In this document: piece by piece, positions 22,146 to 30,862 of the stretch
Numbering within the stretch: the first letter of the stretch is position 1
Layout: the number at the start of each line of letters is the position of its first letter
NCBI RefSeq assembly: GCF_004348425.1
Contig: NZ_SMKK01000067.1
Coordinates: 1-40,827 of the forward strand
Length of the DNA stretch: 40,827 nucleotides
Direction of reading: 5' to 3'
DNA from: Actinomadura sp. 7K507
GTDB taxonomy: Bacteria > Actinomycetota > Actinomycetes > Streptosporangiales > Streptosporangiaceae
The notes under the pieces: model-generated
Told to the model about the DNA's origin: nothing
Database searches by the model: none
What the model saw: the letters and a program-made list of their open reading frames with translations, nothing else
Made by a program: the position numbers and the translations under genes

Positions 22146-24167
22146 ATGAGCGGACACGACGACGTGCCCGATTGGGCACCCCGGACCCCGCCGGAGACCG
22201 GCGACCCCGACGTCCCCTACACCTTCCTGGGCGCCTCCTACCCGGGCGGCGTGCCCTCCGCGTCCGGGCCGGCGGGCGGCCCCCGGGCCGGCGGGGCGCC
22301 GGGCGGCGCGGCCGCCCGCGATCCGTTCGACGCCTTCGAGAGGCCGGACCGCCCGTCCCGGCCCCCCGGCCCGGCGCACGCCGCCGCCAGGCCGGGCCGC
22401 AAGGGGCCGTGCCGGCCGCCGCGGCGGATCGGCGGCATCCTGCTCGGCCCGCTGGCCGGCGCGGTCGCGCTGGTCCTGGTGACGGGCGCCGGCGCGTACG
22501 CGCTCACCTCGGCCGGCGACGGATGCTCGGACGAGGACGCGCTCACCATCAGCGTGGCCGCCGCGCCGGACATCGCCCCGGCGGTCGTCCGGGCCGCCGA
22601 ACGCTTCAACGACGACCGCAACGAGATCGCCGGGAGGTGCGCCCGCGCGCTCGTGCGGCCCGCCGACCCGGCCGCGGTCGCGACGCTCCTGTCGGGCAAG
22701 GGCGTCGCCGGCGTCGCCGAGAAGCCCGACGTCTGGATCCCCGACTCCTCGCTGTGGACCAAACTCGTCGAGGGATCCCGGCGTGCCGGGGCGGCCGGGG
22801 ACCTCACGGGCCTCGGCGGGATGGCATCGACCCCGATCGTGCTGGCCATGCCCAGCGGGCTCGCGACGCGGCTGCGGGACCTGGGCGCGCCCGCGCAGCC
22901 GTCCTGGAAGGAGCTCCTCGCCGCGGCGGGGACGGCGGCGAACGCCGAGCAGGGCCCGAGCGCGCCCGCGGACGGCGCGATCCCGCCGCGGCTGTTCCGG
23001 CTGCGGGTCCCCGACCCCGACGGCACCGCGACCGGCATGGGGACGCTGCTGCTGGCCGACGCGCTGCTGTCCGGGGACCCGCAGGGCCAGGCGGGGTTCA
23101 CCGGCGTGGTGCGCACGATCCGGGAAGGCGTCGCGGTGTCGGTCAAGGCCGGGTTCGCCGCGTTCGGCCAGGAGCCGGGAGAGCGCTACCCCGTCGCGCT
23201 GGCGCCGGAGCAGGCGGTGTTCGGCCACAACGCGAGGCGTCCCAGGCAGAGCGCCGTCGCCGTCTACCCGGCCGAGGGCACGATCTACCTCGACCACCCG
23301 GTCACCGTCCTGTCCGGGGACCCGGCCAAGCTGGACGCCGGACGGCTGCTGCGCAAGGAGCTGGCGAGCGGCGCCACCCGCGGCGACGTGCACCGGCTGG
23401 GCTTCCGGACGCCCGACGGCGCCGCGCCGGCGGCGTTCTCCGGGAGGACCGGGCTGAGCCGGAGCGCGCCGAAGGCGGTCCCCCCGGTGCCGGCGGCCGA
23501 GGTCGGGCGCACCATGCAGCAGTGGGCGCAGCTCTCGCTGAGCATCCGGATGCTCAGCATCATCGACATCTCCGGATCCATGGACAGGAAGATCGCGCCC
23601 GGCGCGACCCGCCTGCAGTCCACGATCCGGACGGCGCAGAACGGGCTCTCCCTGCTGCCGGACGACAGCGAGCTCGGCCAGTGGGTGTTCTCCACGGAGC
23701 TGGAGGGCGAGCGGGACTGGCGGGAGCTGGTGAGCGTGGGGCCGCTGGCCGAGCGGCTCGGCTCCGCCACCCGGCGCCAGCTCGTCCTGAGCGCGTTCGC
23801 CAGGACCAGGGTGAAGGAGGACGGCGGGACCGGCCTGTACGAGACCGCCATCGCCGCGTTCGACCACATGAAGCGGACCTACAAGCCGGAGTACGTGAAC
23901 TCGATCCTGCTGTGGACGGACGGGAGGAACCAGGACCGGGAAGGTCCCTCGCTGCCGGAGACGCTGGACCACATCCGCCGCGCCTACGACCCCGAGCGCC
24001 CCGTCCAGATCAACATGTTCGGCATCGGTGATGGCGTGGACGTCGACGAGCTCCGGCAGATCGCGCGGGCGACGAACGGCGACGCGTACGTGGCCCAGAC
24101 GCCGGGGCAGGTCCAGGCCCTCTTCCTCAAGGCGCTGTCCCAGCGGGTCTGCGAGCCCGACTGCTGA
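22146..24167 (+). CDS. Membrane-anchored solute-binding plus von Willebrand factor A protein
   Basis: A 673-residue protein. It has a Pro/Gly-rich cytosolic head (1-90), one membrane helix (about 95-120), and an outer solute-binding-like region (about 130-430; ALTISVAAAPDIAPAVV and PDVWIPDSSLW are typical of extracellular solute-binding folds). The C-terminal VWA domain (about 465-670) has an intact metal-ion-dependent adhesion motif, D474-I-S-G-S (DISGSM). Later family segments are LLWTDGRN and INMFGIGDGVDVDEL. Such fused proteins occur in actinomycetes; their ligand and role are unknown. ATG 22146 has a GGAG site. The frame is open upstream to 22011, but that part is the leader. Confidence 0.85.
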   Translation: MSGHDDVPDWAPRTPPETGDPDVPYTFLGASYPGGVPSASGPAGGPRAGGAPGGAAARDPFDAFERPDRPSRPPGPAHAAARPGRKGPCRPPRRIGGILLGPLAGAVALVLVTGAGAYALTSAGDGCSDEDALTISVAAAPDIAPAVVRAAERFNDDRNEIAGRCARALVRPADPAAVATLLSGKGVAGVAEKPDVWIPDSSLWTKLVEGSRRAGAAGDLTGLGGMASTPIVLAMPSGLATRLRDLGAPAQPSWKELLAAAGTAANAEQGPSAPADGAIPPRLFRLRVPDPDGTATGMGTLLLADALLSGDPQGQAGFTGVVRTIREGVAVSVKAGFAAFGQEPGERYPVALAPEQAVFGHNARRPRQSAVAVYPAEGTIYLDHPVTVLSGDPAKLDAGRLLRKELASGATRGDVHRLGFRTPDGAAPAAFSGRTGLSRSAPKAVPPVPAAEVGRTMQQWAQLSLSIRMLSIIDISGSMDRKIAPGATRLQSTIRTAQNGLSLLPDDSELGQWVFSTELEGERDWRELVSVGPLAERLGSATRRQLVLSAFARTRVKEDGGTGLYETAIAAFDHMKRTYKPEYVNSILLWTDGRNQDREGPSLPETLDHIRRAYDPERPVQINMFGIGDGVDVDELRQIARATNGDAYVAQTPGQVQALFLKALSQRVCEPDC

Positions 24168-24213
24168 ACCCCGCGCCGGCCGCCGGGCCGACTGCCGGAA
24201 CGCCGACTCGTAT

Positions 24214-24243
24214 TTGATTCTAGAACTCGATTCGAGTTAGGTT
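24214..24243 (+). promoter_or_regulatory. Promoter with palindromic operator for the acyl-CoA dehydrogenase operon
   Basis: TTGATT (24214-24219), an 18-base spacer and TAGGTT (24238-24243) form a good promoter. The 15-bp palindrome AACTCGA-T-TCGAGTT (24224-24238) fills the spacer, so a bound repressor would block the polymerase. The TetR protein encoded as the third gene of the operon is the natural candidate. Confidence 0.65.
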
Positions 24244-24279
24244 AGCGTTCTGTTAGTTGCGCAGCGAAAGGGGCACAGC

Positions 24280-25431
24280 GTGCGGCGCACCGTGTTCAAC
24301 GAGGACCATGAAGCGTTCCGGGAGACGATCCGGGCCTTCATCGAGGCGGAGGTCGCGCCCGTCTTCACCGAGTGGGAGGAGGCCGGCCATCCGCCGCGCG
24401 GCTTCTACAACCAGCTCGGCGAACTCGGCGTGTTCGGGATCCAGGTGCCCGAGGAGTACGGCGGCGCGGGCGAGACCAGCTTCAAGTACCAGGCGGTGGT
24501 CTCCGAGGAGTGCGCCCGCGCCGGAGTGAGCTTCGGCGGCTACGGCGTGCACGTCAACCTCGTCCTGCCCTACCTGCTGAAGTACGGGTCGGAGGAGCAG
24601 AAGAAGCGCTGGCTGCCGCCGTTCATCTCCGGCGAGATGATGACCGCCATCGCGATGACCGAGCCCGGCACCGGCTCCGACCTCGCCGGCATGCAGACCA
24701 CCGCCAAGCGCGACGGCGACCACTACGTCCTCAACGGCGCCAAGACGTTCATCACCGGCGGCGTCCTCGCCGACCGCGTGCTCGTCGTGGCGCGCACGTC
24801 ACCGGCCACGCCGGAGAACCGCCGGGCGGGGCTGTCGATCCTGGCGGTGGACACCGCCAGCGAGGGCTACGCGGTCGGCCGCAAGCTGGAGAAGATCGGG
24901 CTGCGCAGCTCCGACACCGCCGAGCTGTCGTTCACCGACGTCCGCGTCCCGGCCGAGGACCTGCTCGGCGAGGAGGGACGCGGGTTCGAGTACCTGACGC
25001 ACAACCTGGCCGAGGAGCGGCTCGGCATCGCGACCAGCTCCTACGCGTCCGCCGCCGCGGCCGTGGAGTTCGCGCGCCGGTACGTCCAGGACCGCAGCGT
25101 CTTCGGCAAGACCGTGTCGTCGTTCCAGAACACCAAGTTCGTCCTCGCCGAGTGCGCCACCGAGGTCGAGGCGGCCCGCTCGCTGGTCGACCGCTGCATC
25201 GAGGCGCTCGACGCCGGGGAGCTCACCCCCGCCGACGCCGCCGTGTGCAAGCTGTTCTGCACCGAGGTGCAGGCCCGCGTCGTCGACAAGTGCCTCCAGC
25301 TGCACGGCGGCTACGGCTACATCCTCGAGTACCCGATCGCGCGCCTGTACGCCGACGCCCGGGTCAGCCGCATCTACGGCGGGACCAGCGAGGTGCTCAA
25401 GACCATCATCGCCAAGGACATCCAGGTTTGA
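24280..25431 (+). CDS. Acyl-CoA dehydrogenase
   Basis: A 383-residue FAD enzyme that introduces the alpha-beta double bond into an acyl-CoA and passes electrons to ETF. Motifs are MTEPGTGSDLAG (FAD/substrate), LHGGYGYILEYP and RIYGGTSEV. The usual catalytic glutamate position of medium-chain enzymes is glycine here (IYGGTSE). The sequence LAEERLG puts a glutamate (E245/E246) where isovaleryl-CoA and long-chain dehydrogenases keep theirs, so a branched or long substrate is more likely. The start is GTG 24280 with AAAGGGG seven bases upstream. It leads a three-gene operon with an SDR and a TetR regulator. Confidence 0.93.
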   Translation: MRRTVFNEDHEAFRETIRAFIEAEVAPVFTEWEEAGHPPRGFYNQLGELGVFGIQVPEEYGGAGETSFKYQAVVSEECARAGVSFGGYGVHVNLVLPYLLKYGSEEQKKRWLPPFISGEMMTAIAMTEPGTGSDLAGMQTTAKRDGDHYVLNGAKTFITGGVLADRVLVVARTSPATPENRRAGLSILAVDTASEGYAVGRKLEKIGLRSSDTAELSFTDVRVPAEDLLGEEGRGFEYLTHNLAEERLGIATSSYASAAAAVEFARRYVQDRSVFGKTVSSFQNTKFVLAECATEVEAARSLVDRCIEALDAGELTPADAAVCKLFCTEVQARVVDKCLQLHGGYGYILEYPIARLYADARVSRIYGGTSEVLKTIIAKDIQV

Positions 25432-25445
25432 GAGGGGCAGTGGAG

Positions 25446-26201
25446 ATGACGGACGATCGCGTTGCCATCGTCACGGGCGCGGCGCGCGGCATCGGCGCCG
25501 CCACCGCCGTGCGGCTCGCACGGGAGGGCTTCGCCGTCGCGGTCTGCGACCTCGACGAGGCCGCCTGCGCCGGCACCGTGGCGGACATCGTGAAGAACGG
25601 CGGGAAGGCCCTGGCCGTGGGCGTGGACGTCGCCGACTCCGCGCGGGTCCCGGCCGCCGTCGCCCGCGTCGCGGCGGAGCTGGGCCCGCCGGTCGTGCTG
25701 GTGAACAACGCCGGGGTCACCCGGGACAACATGCTGTTCAAGATGTCGGACGACGACTGGGACACGGTCATGTCGGTGCACCTGCGCGGCTCCTTCCTGA
25801 TGAGCCGCGCCGCGCAGGAGCACATGACGAAGGCCGGGTGGGGGCGCATCGTCAACCTGTCGTCGGTGTCGGCGCTCGGCAACCGCGGGCAGGTCAACTA
25901 CTCGGCGGCCAAGGCGGGCCTGCAGGGCTTCACCAAGACCCTCGCGATCGAGCTGGGCAAGTTCGGCGTGACCGCCAACGCGATCGCGCCCGGGTTCATC
26001 GCGACGGAGATGACGGCCGCGACCGCCGACCGCGTCGGCGTCGCCTGGGAGGACTTCAAGGCCGCCGCCGCCAAGGAGATCCCCGTCCGCCGCGTCGGCA
26101 CCCCCGAGGACATCGCGGGGACGGTCGCGTTCCTGGTCAGCGACGACGCCTCGTTCGTGTCCGGACAGGTCATCTACGTCGCCGGAGGCCCGCGGGCGTG
26201 A
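25446..26201 (+). CDS. Short-chain dehydrogenase, FabG-like
   Basis: A 251-residue SDR: TGAARGIG cofactor loop, NNAGVT, the catalytic S in NLSSVSALG and Y-x3-K in NYSAAKAG. GQVIYVAGGPRA ends the chain. It resembles 3-oxoacyl-ACP/CoA reductases of the FabG4/HADH type. Directly after an acyl-CoA dehydrogenase, it likely handles the 3-hydroxy/3-oxo-acyl-CoA step of the same catabolic route. ATG 25446 lies 14 bases after the dehydrogenase stop with a GGAG just upstream. Its stop overlaps the regulator start. Confidence 0.9.
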   Translation: MTDDRVAIVTGAARGIGAATAVRLAREGFAVAVCDLDEAACAGTVADIVKNGGKALAVGVDVADSARVPAAVARVAAELGPPVVLVNNAGVTRDNMLFKMSDDDWDTVMSVHLRGSFLMSRAAQEHMTKAGWGRIVNLSSVSALGNRGQVNYSAAKAGLQGFTKTLAIELGKFGVTANAIAPGFIATEMTAATADRVGVAWEDFKAAAAKEIPVRRVGTPEDIAGTVAFLVSDDASFVSGQVIYVAGGPRA

Positions 26202-26818
26202 CGGCACCGCGGACGGCCCGCAGGGACGGCCCGGCCCGCGACCGGGAGGCGACCGAGGAGTCGCTGCGCGCGGCGGCGATCGCGCTGCTGCGGCGCGGCG
26301 GCGTCCTCGCCGGGCTGAACCTGCGGGAGGTCGCCGACAAGGCCGGCGTCAACCGCGGGCTGGTCTACCAGTACTTCGGCTCGCGGCGGGCGCTGCTGCG
26401 CTCGGCGCTGTTCCACCGGTCCCGGCCCAACGCCGAGGACGCGGTGGACGCGGCGGGGCTGCCGCTGCGCGAGCGGCTGTCGCGACTGTTCTGGACGAGC
26501 CTGCGCAACCCGGAACCGGTCGTCCTGGCGTCGCTGCTGGTGCTGGACGGCGACGACCGGCCCCGGGTCCTGCTCAACCGGGGCGCGAGCCGGGAGGACC
26601 TCGCCGCGGAGGCCGGGCGGGGCGAGCTGCCGGTGGAGGACGTGGCGGCCGTCCAGGCGGCGATCGCGTCGACGATCTACGGGTACACGCTCTTGCGCGA
26701 GCACCTGGCGCGGGAGATCGACCTGCCGCCCGAGGAGCTGGACGAGCGCATGGCCGCCTGCGTGGAGGCGATGTTCGCTCGCGGACCCGCCCGCGATGGC
26801 CGGGGCGAGGGTCAGTAG
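26198..26818 (+). CDS. TetR family transcriptional regulator
   Basis: A 206-residue regulator. The N-terminal helix-turn-helix (about residues 20-65) reads LREVADKAGVNRGLVYQYFGSRRALLRSAL, a clear TetR pattern with the YxYF segment. The C-terminal ligand domain is typical in size. The start is GTG 26198, overlapping the SDR stop, with GGAGG upstream. It is probably an acyl-CoA-responsive repressor of its own operon through the 15-bp palindrome at 24224. It is convergent with, and overlaps by seven bases, the metal-receptor gene. Confidence 0.9.
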   Translation: MTAPRTARRDGPARDREATEESLRAAAIALLRRGGVLAGLNLREVADKAGVNRGLVYQYFGSRRALLRSALFHRSRPNAEDAVDAAGLPLRERLSRLFWTSLRNPEPVVLASLLVLDGDDRPRVLLNRGASREDLAAEAGRGELPVEDVAAVQAAIASTIYGYTLLREHLAREIDLPPEELDERMAACVEAMFARGPARDGRGEGQ

Positions 26819-27582
26819 GTCCTGGCCGCGGCGAGCCGCCGCGCCAGCGCGGCCGGGGCGTCCGCGAGGGACGGGCCGTACCAGGTGAGGTACCGTCCGT
26901 CGACGAGCGCGACGTCGATGCCGGGGAACGACTCGGGGCCGTCGTCCTCGGTGAACCGGTAGGGCTCGTCCGGCAGGACGACCAGGCCGGCGCCGGCCTG
27001 GTTCAGCTCGTCCAGCGGGATCTTCGGGTACCGGTCGGGGTGGCCGCCGTAGAGGTTGGACACGCCCAGGCGGGACAGGACGTCGCCGGTGAAGGTGTCG
27101 CGGCCGACGACCATCCACGGCCGCCGCCAGATCGGGATGACGGCAGTGCGGGGAGCGCCCGGAGTGACGCCCGACCAGACGCGGGACGCCTCGTCCAGCC
27201 AGCCCGGCACGGGAACCCGGCACGCCTCGGTGAGCATGCGCCGCAGTGAGGCGAGGGCCACGTCCACGGTGCGGATCTCCGTCATCCACACCGGGATCCC
27301 GGCGGCGCGCATCGCGTCGACGTCGGCGGGACGGTTCTCCTCGGTGTTGCCGAGGACGACGTCGGGCCGCAGCTCCGCGATCCGCTCCAGGTCGGGGTTC
27401 TTGGTCCCCCTGACGCGCGGGACGTCCAGGCCGGCCGGGTGGGTGCACCAGTCCGTGGCCCCCGCCAGCAGGCCCGGCGCGGTGACGGCGACGCTCTCGG
27501 TCAGGGACGGGACGATCGACACGACCCGCCGCACCCGGTCGGGGACGGGGACCGGGGCGCCGGTGTCGTCGAGAGGGCTCAT
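26812..27582 (-). CDS. Cytosolic helical-backbone metal receptor (BtuF/cobalamin-binding-like)
   Basis: A 256-residue protein of the periplasmic-binding-like (helical backbone metal receptor) family that includes the vitamin B12 carrier BtuF. Family marks are VVSIVPSLTESV, the LERIAELRPDVVLGNTEENR segment and LNQAGAGLVVLPDEPYRF. It has no signal peptide or lipobox, so it should stay in the cytosol. It starts eight bases after the stop of the B12-dependent mutase gene and is surely in its operon. A role in handling cobalamin for IcmF is a fair inference. Confidence 0.82.
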   Translation of the reverse strand: MSPLDDTGAPVPVPDRVRRVVSIVPSLTESVAVTAPGLLAGATDWCTHPAGLDVPRVRGTKNPDLERIAELRPDVVLGNTEENRPADVDAMRAAGIPVWMTEIRTVDVALASLRRMLTEACRVPVPGWLDEASRVWSGVTPGAPRTAVIPIWRRPWMVVGRDTFTGDVLSRLGVSNLYGGHPDRYPKIPLDELNQAGAGLVVLPDEPYRFTEDDGPESFPGIDVALVDGRYLTWYGPSLADAPAALARRLAAARTY

Positions 27583-27590
27583 CAGGGGCC

Positions 27591-30500
27591 TCACACGTTG
27601 CGGCGGTACTGCCCGCCGACCTCGAAGAACGCGTCGGTGATCTGCTGCAGGCTGCACACGCGCGCCGCGTCCATCAGCACCGCGAACACGTTCTCCCCCG
27701 ACCGCGCCGCCTCCCGGAGCGCGCCGAGTGCCTCCCGCGCCTGGTCGCGGTGCGCGTCCTGGTAGCCGTGGACCCGGTCGAGCTGGGACCGCTTCTCCTC
27801 CTCGGTGGCGCGGGCCAGCTCGATCGTCTCCGGCGTCCCGTCGTCGGCGCCGGGGGCGCGGAACGTGTTGACTCCGATGATCGGCAGGGAGCCGTCGTGC
27901 TTGCGCTGCTCGTACAGCATCGACTCGTCCTGGATGCGGCCGCGCTGGTAGCCGGTCTCCATCGCGCCGAGGACGCCGCCGCGCTCGCTGATGCGGTCGA
28001 ACTCCGCCAGCACCGCCTCCTCGACCAGGTCGGTGAGGTCGTCGATGATGAACGACCCCTGCAGCGGGTTCTCGTTCATGGCCAGGCCCCACTCGCGGTT
28101 GATGATGAGCTGGATCGCCAGCGCCCGCCGCACCGACTCCGCCGTCGGCGTGGTGACGGCCTCGTCGTAGGCGTTGGTGTGGAGGCTGTTGCAGTTGTCG
28201 TAGATGGCGATGAGGGCCTGAAGCGTCGTGCGGATGTCGTTGAAGTCCATCTCCTGCGCGTGCAGGGACCGCCCGGACGTCTGCACGTGGTACTTGAGCT
28301 TCTGGCTGCGCTCGTTGGCGCCGTACCGGTCGCGCATCGCCACGGCCCAGATGCGGCGGGCGACGCGTCCGAGGACGCTGTACTCGGGGTCCATGCCGTT
28401 GGAGAAGAAGAACGACAGGTTGGGCGCGAAGTCGTCGACGTCCATGCCGCGCGCCAGGTACGACTCGACATAGGTGAACCCGTTGGCGAGCGTGAAGGCG
28501 AGCTGGCTGATGGGGTTCGCCCCGGCCTCGGCGATGTGGTAGCCGGAGATGGACACCGAGTAGAAGTTGCGGACCTCGTTGGCGATGAACCACTCCTGGA
28601 TGTCGCCCATCATCCGCAGCGAGAACTCGGTGGAGAAGATGCAGGTGTTCTGCCCCTGGTCCTCCTTGAGGATGTCGGCCTGCACGGTGCCGCGCACGCT
28701 GGACAGCACACGCGCGCGGATCCGCGCGGCCTCCTCCTTCGACGGCTCGCGTCCGTGTTCCTCGTAGAAGGCGTCCAGCCCCTGGTCGATGGCGGTGTTG
28801 AGGAAGAACGCCAGGATCGTGGGCGCGGGGCCGTTGATGGTCATCGACACCGACGTCGTGGGCGACGACAGGTCGAACCCGTCGTAGAGCGCCTTCATGT
28901 CGTCCAGCGTGGCGATCGACACGCCGGACGTGCCGACCTTGCCGTAGACGTCGGGACGCTCGTCCGGGTCACGCCCGTAGAGGGTGACTGAGTCGAACGC
29001 CGTGGACAGGCGGGTCGCGGGCTGCCCCTCCGACAGCAGCTTGAAGCGCCGGTTGGTGCGGAACGGGTCGCCCTCCCCCGCGAACATGCGCGCGGGGTCC
29101 TCGTTGTCGCGCTTGAACGGGAACACCCCGCCGGTGAACGGGAACCGCCCCGGCAGGTTCTCGTTCCTCAGGAACCTCAGCAGCTCGCCGTGGTCGGCGT
29201 AGCGCGGCAGCGCGACCCGGGGGATCCGGCTGCCCGACAGCGACTCCCGCGTCAGCTTGGTGTGGAGCTCCCGGTCCCGGATGCGGACGACCTGCTCGTC
29301 GCCCGAGTACGACTCCGCGACCGCCGGCCACCCCTCGATCAGCTCGGCGTTCTCCGGGGCCACGTCGCGGCGCGCCTTCTCCAGCAGCCCTTCGACCTCG
29401 GACGCGTCGGCCAGCTCGGCGCGCACCTCGTCCAGGCGCTGCACGCGCCGGACGGCCTCCATCTGCGCGGCGGTGCCGGCGTGGTAGCCGCGCACGGTCT
29501 CGGCGATGCCGGACAGGTACCGGACCCGGCCCGGCGGGATGACGGTCGCCGCGCCCGTGGAGACCTTCGTGGTGATCTCGGGCAGGGCCCCGTCCGCCAG
29601 CTCCAGCCCGTGCTCGCCGAGCAGCCCGCCGAGGTGCTGGTAGAGGGCGGTGACGCCGTCGTCGTCGAAGGTGGCGGCGCTGGTGCCGAACACGGGCATG
29701 TCCTCGGGCCGCTGCCCGAACGCCTCGCGGTTGCGGACGAGCTGCCGCGACACGTCCCGCAGCGCGTCCGCCCCGCCGCGGCGCTCGAACTTGTTGATCG
29801 CCACCACGTCCGCGAAGTCGAGCATGTCGATCTTCTCCAGCTGGGACGCGGCGCCGAACTCGGGCGTCATCACGTACAGCGAGACGTCGGCCAGCGGCAC
29901 GATCGCGGCGTCGCCCTGCCCGATGCCGGGCGTCTCCAGGATCACCAGGTCGTACCCGGCGGCCCGGCACGCGGTGATCATCTCCTCGATGCCGTCGGGC
30001 AGCTCGCGCGCGCCCCGCGTCGCCAGCGAGCGGAAGAACACGCGGTCGCCGTCGAGGGCGTTCATCCTGATCCGGTCGCCGAGCAGCGCGCCGCCGCCGC
30101 GCCGCCGGGTGGGGTCGACGGCCAGCACCGCGACGCGGAGCCCGTCCCGCTGGTCGACGCGGAACCGCCGCACGAGCTCGTCGGTGAGCGAGGACTTCCC
30201 GGAACCGCCCGTCCCGGTGATCCCCAGGACGGGGACGTTCCGCCCGGCCGCCGCCTCGGCGAGCACGGCCCGGTCGTCGCCGGAGAGCTTCCCGGCCTGC
30301 AGGCAGGTGAGGGTGCGGGCGAGGGCGCGCCTCTCCCCCGACAGGACCGCCTCCACCGGGACGGGCTCGGCGGCGAGGTCGGTGTCGCAGTCGCGCACCA
30401 GCTCGTTGATCATCCCGGGCAGGCCGAGCCGGTGCCCGTCCTCGGGGGAGAAGATCCGCACGCCGGATCCGGACAGCCGCGCGATCTCCTGGTGGACGAT

Positions 30501-30818
30501 CACGCCGCCGCCCCCGCCGAACACCTTCACGTGCTCGGCGCCGGCCTCCTTGAGGCTGCGCGAGAGGTACTCGAAGTACTCGACGTGGCCGCCCTGGTAG
30601 GAGCTGATCGCCACGCCCTGCGCGTCCTCCTCCAGGACGGCGTCGACGACCTCGCGGACCGAGCGGTCGTGTCCGAGATGCACCACCTCGGCGCCCTGGG
30701 ACTGCAGGATGCGGCGCATGATGTTGATCGCCGCGTCATGGCCGTCGAACAGCGCCGCCGCGGTCACGAAGCGCACCGGATGCACCGGCGTGTGCAGTTC
30801 CCCCGTCACCGTCTCCAC
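27591..30818 (-). CDS. icmF: Fused isobutyryl-CoA mutase
   Basis: A 1075-residue adenosylcobalamin enzyme with an inbuilt G-protein chaperone. It interconverts isobutyryl-CoA and n-butyryl-CoA (some forms use pivalyl/isovaleryl-CoA). The B12-binding domain is at 1-150, with D25-G-H27 supplying the lower cobalt ligand. The MeaI-type GTPase domain is at about 195-420 with P-loop GITGTGGSGKSS (199-210) and NKFE as the specificity motif. The mutase barrel follows from about 510. Length and order match IcmF, not methylmalonyl-CoA mutase. The start is GTG 30818 by homology; GTG 30809 is possible. Expression is probably controlled by the divergent MarR protein through sites at 30827-30846. Confidence 0.93.
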   Translation of the reverse strand: METVTGELHTPVHPVRFVTAAALFDGHDAAINIMRRILQSQGAEVVHLGHDRSVREVVDAVLEEDAQGVAISSYQGGHVEYFEYLSRSLKEAGAEHVKVFGGGGGVIVHQEIARLSGSGVRIFSPEDGHRLGLPGMINELVRDCDTDLAAEPVPVEAVLSGERRALARTLTCLQAGKLSGDDRAVLAEAAAGRNVPVLGITGTGGSGKSSLTDELVRRFRVDQRDGLRVAVLAVDPTRRRGGGALLGDRIRMNALDGDRVFFRSLATRGARELPDGIEEMITACRAAGYDLVILETPGIGQGDAAIVPLADVSLYVMTPEFGAASQLEKIDMLDFADVVAINKFERRGGADALRDVSRQLVRNREAFGQRPEDMPVFGTSAATFDDDGVTALYQHLGGLLGEHGLELADGALPEITTKVSTGAATVIPPGRVRYLSGIAETVRGYHAGTAAQMEAVRRVQRLDEVRAELADASEVEGLLEKARRDVAPENAELIEGWPAVAESYSGDEQVVRIRDRELHTKLTRESLSGSRIPRVALPRYADHGELLRFLRNENLPGRFPFTGGVFPFKRDNEDPARMFAGEGDPFRTNRRFKLLSEGQPATRLSTAFDSVTLYGRDPDERPDVYGKVGTSGVSIATLDDMKALYDGFDLSSPTTSVSMTINGPAPTILAFFLNTAIDQGLDAFYEEHGREPSKEEAARIRARVLSSVRGTVQADILKEDQGQNTCIFSTEFSLRMMGDIQEWFIANEVRNFYSVSISGYHIAEAGANPISQLAFTLANGFTYVESYLARGMDVDDFAPNLSFFFSNGMDPEYSVLGRVARRIWAVAMRDRYGANERSQKLKYHVQTSGRSLHAQEMDFNDIRTTLQALIAIYDNCNSLHTNAYDEAVTTPTAESVRRALAIQLIINREWGLAMNENPLQGSFIIDDLTDLVEEAVLAEFDRISERGGVLGAMETGYQRGRIQDESMLYEQRKHDGSLPIIGVNTFRAPGADDGTPETIELARATEEEKRSQLDRVHGYQDAHRDQAREALGALREAARSGENVFAVLMDAARVCSLQQITDAFFEVGGQYRRNV

Positions 30819-30826
30819 CCCAAACC

Positions 30827-30855
30827 TTGGACATCCAATATTTGGAAGTTAAAAT
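30827..30855 (+). promoter_or_regulatory. Promoter of the MarR gene with overlapping TTGGA/TCCAA operator
   Basis: TTGGAC (30827-30832), exactly 17 bases, then TAAAAT (30850-30855), seven bases before the GTG at 30863: a strong, leaderless promoter. Overlaid on it are three alternating half-sites, TTGGA (30827-30831), TCCAA (30834-30838) and TTGGA (30842-30846), which form two overlapping inverted repeats. A MarR dimer here would shut both its own gene and icmF. Confidence 0.65.
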
Positions 30856-30862
30856 AGTTTCC

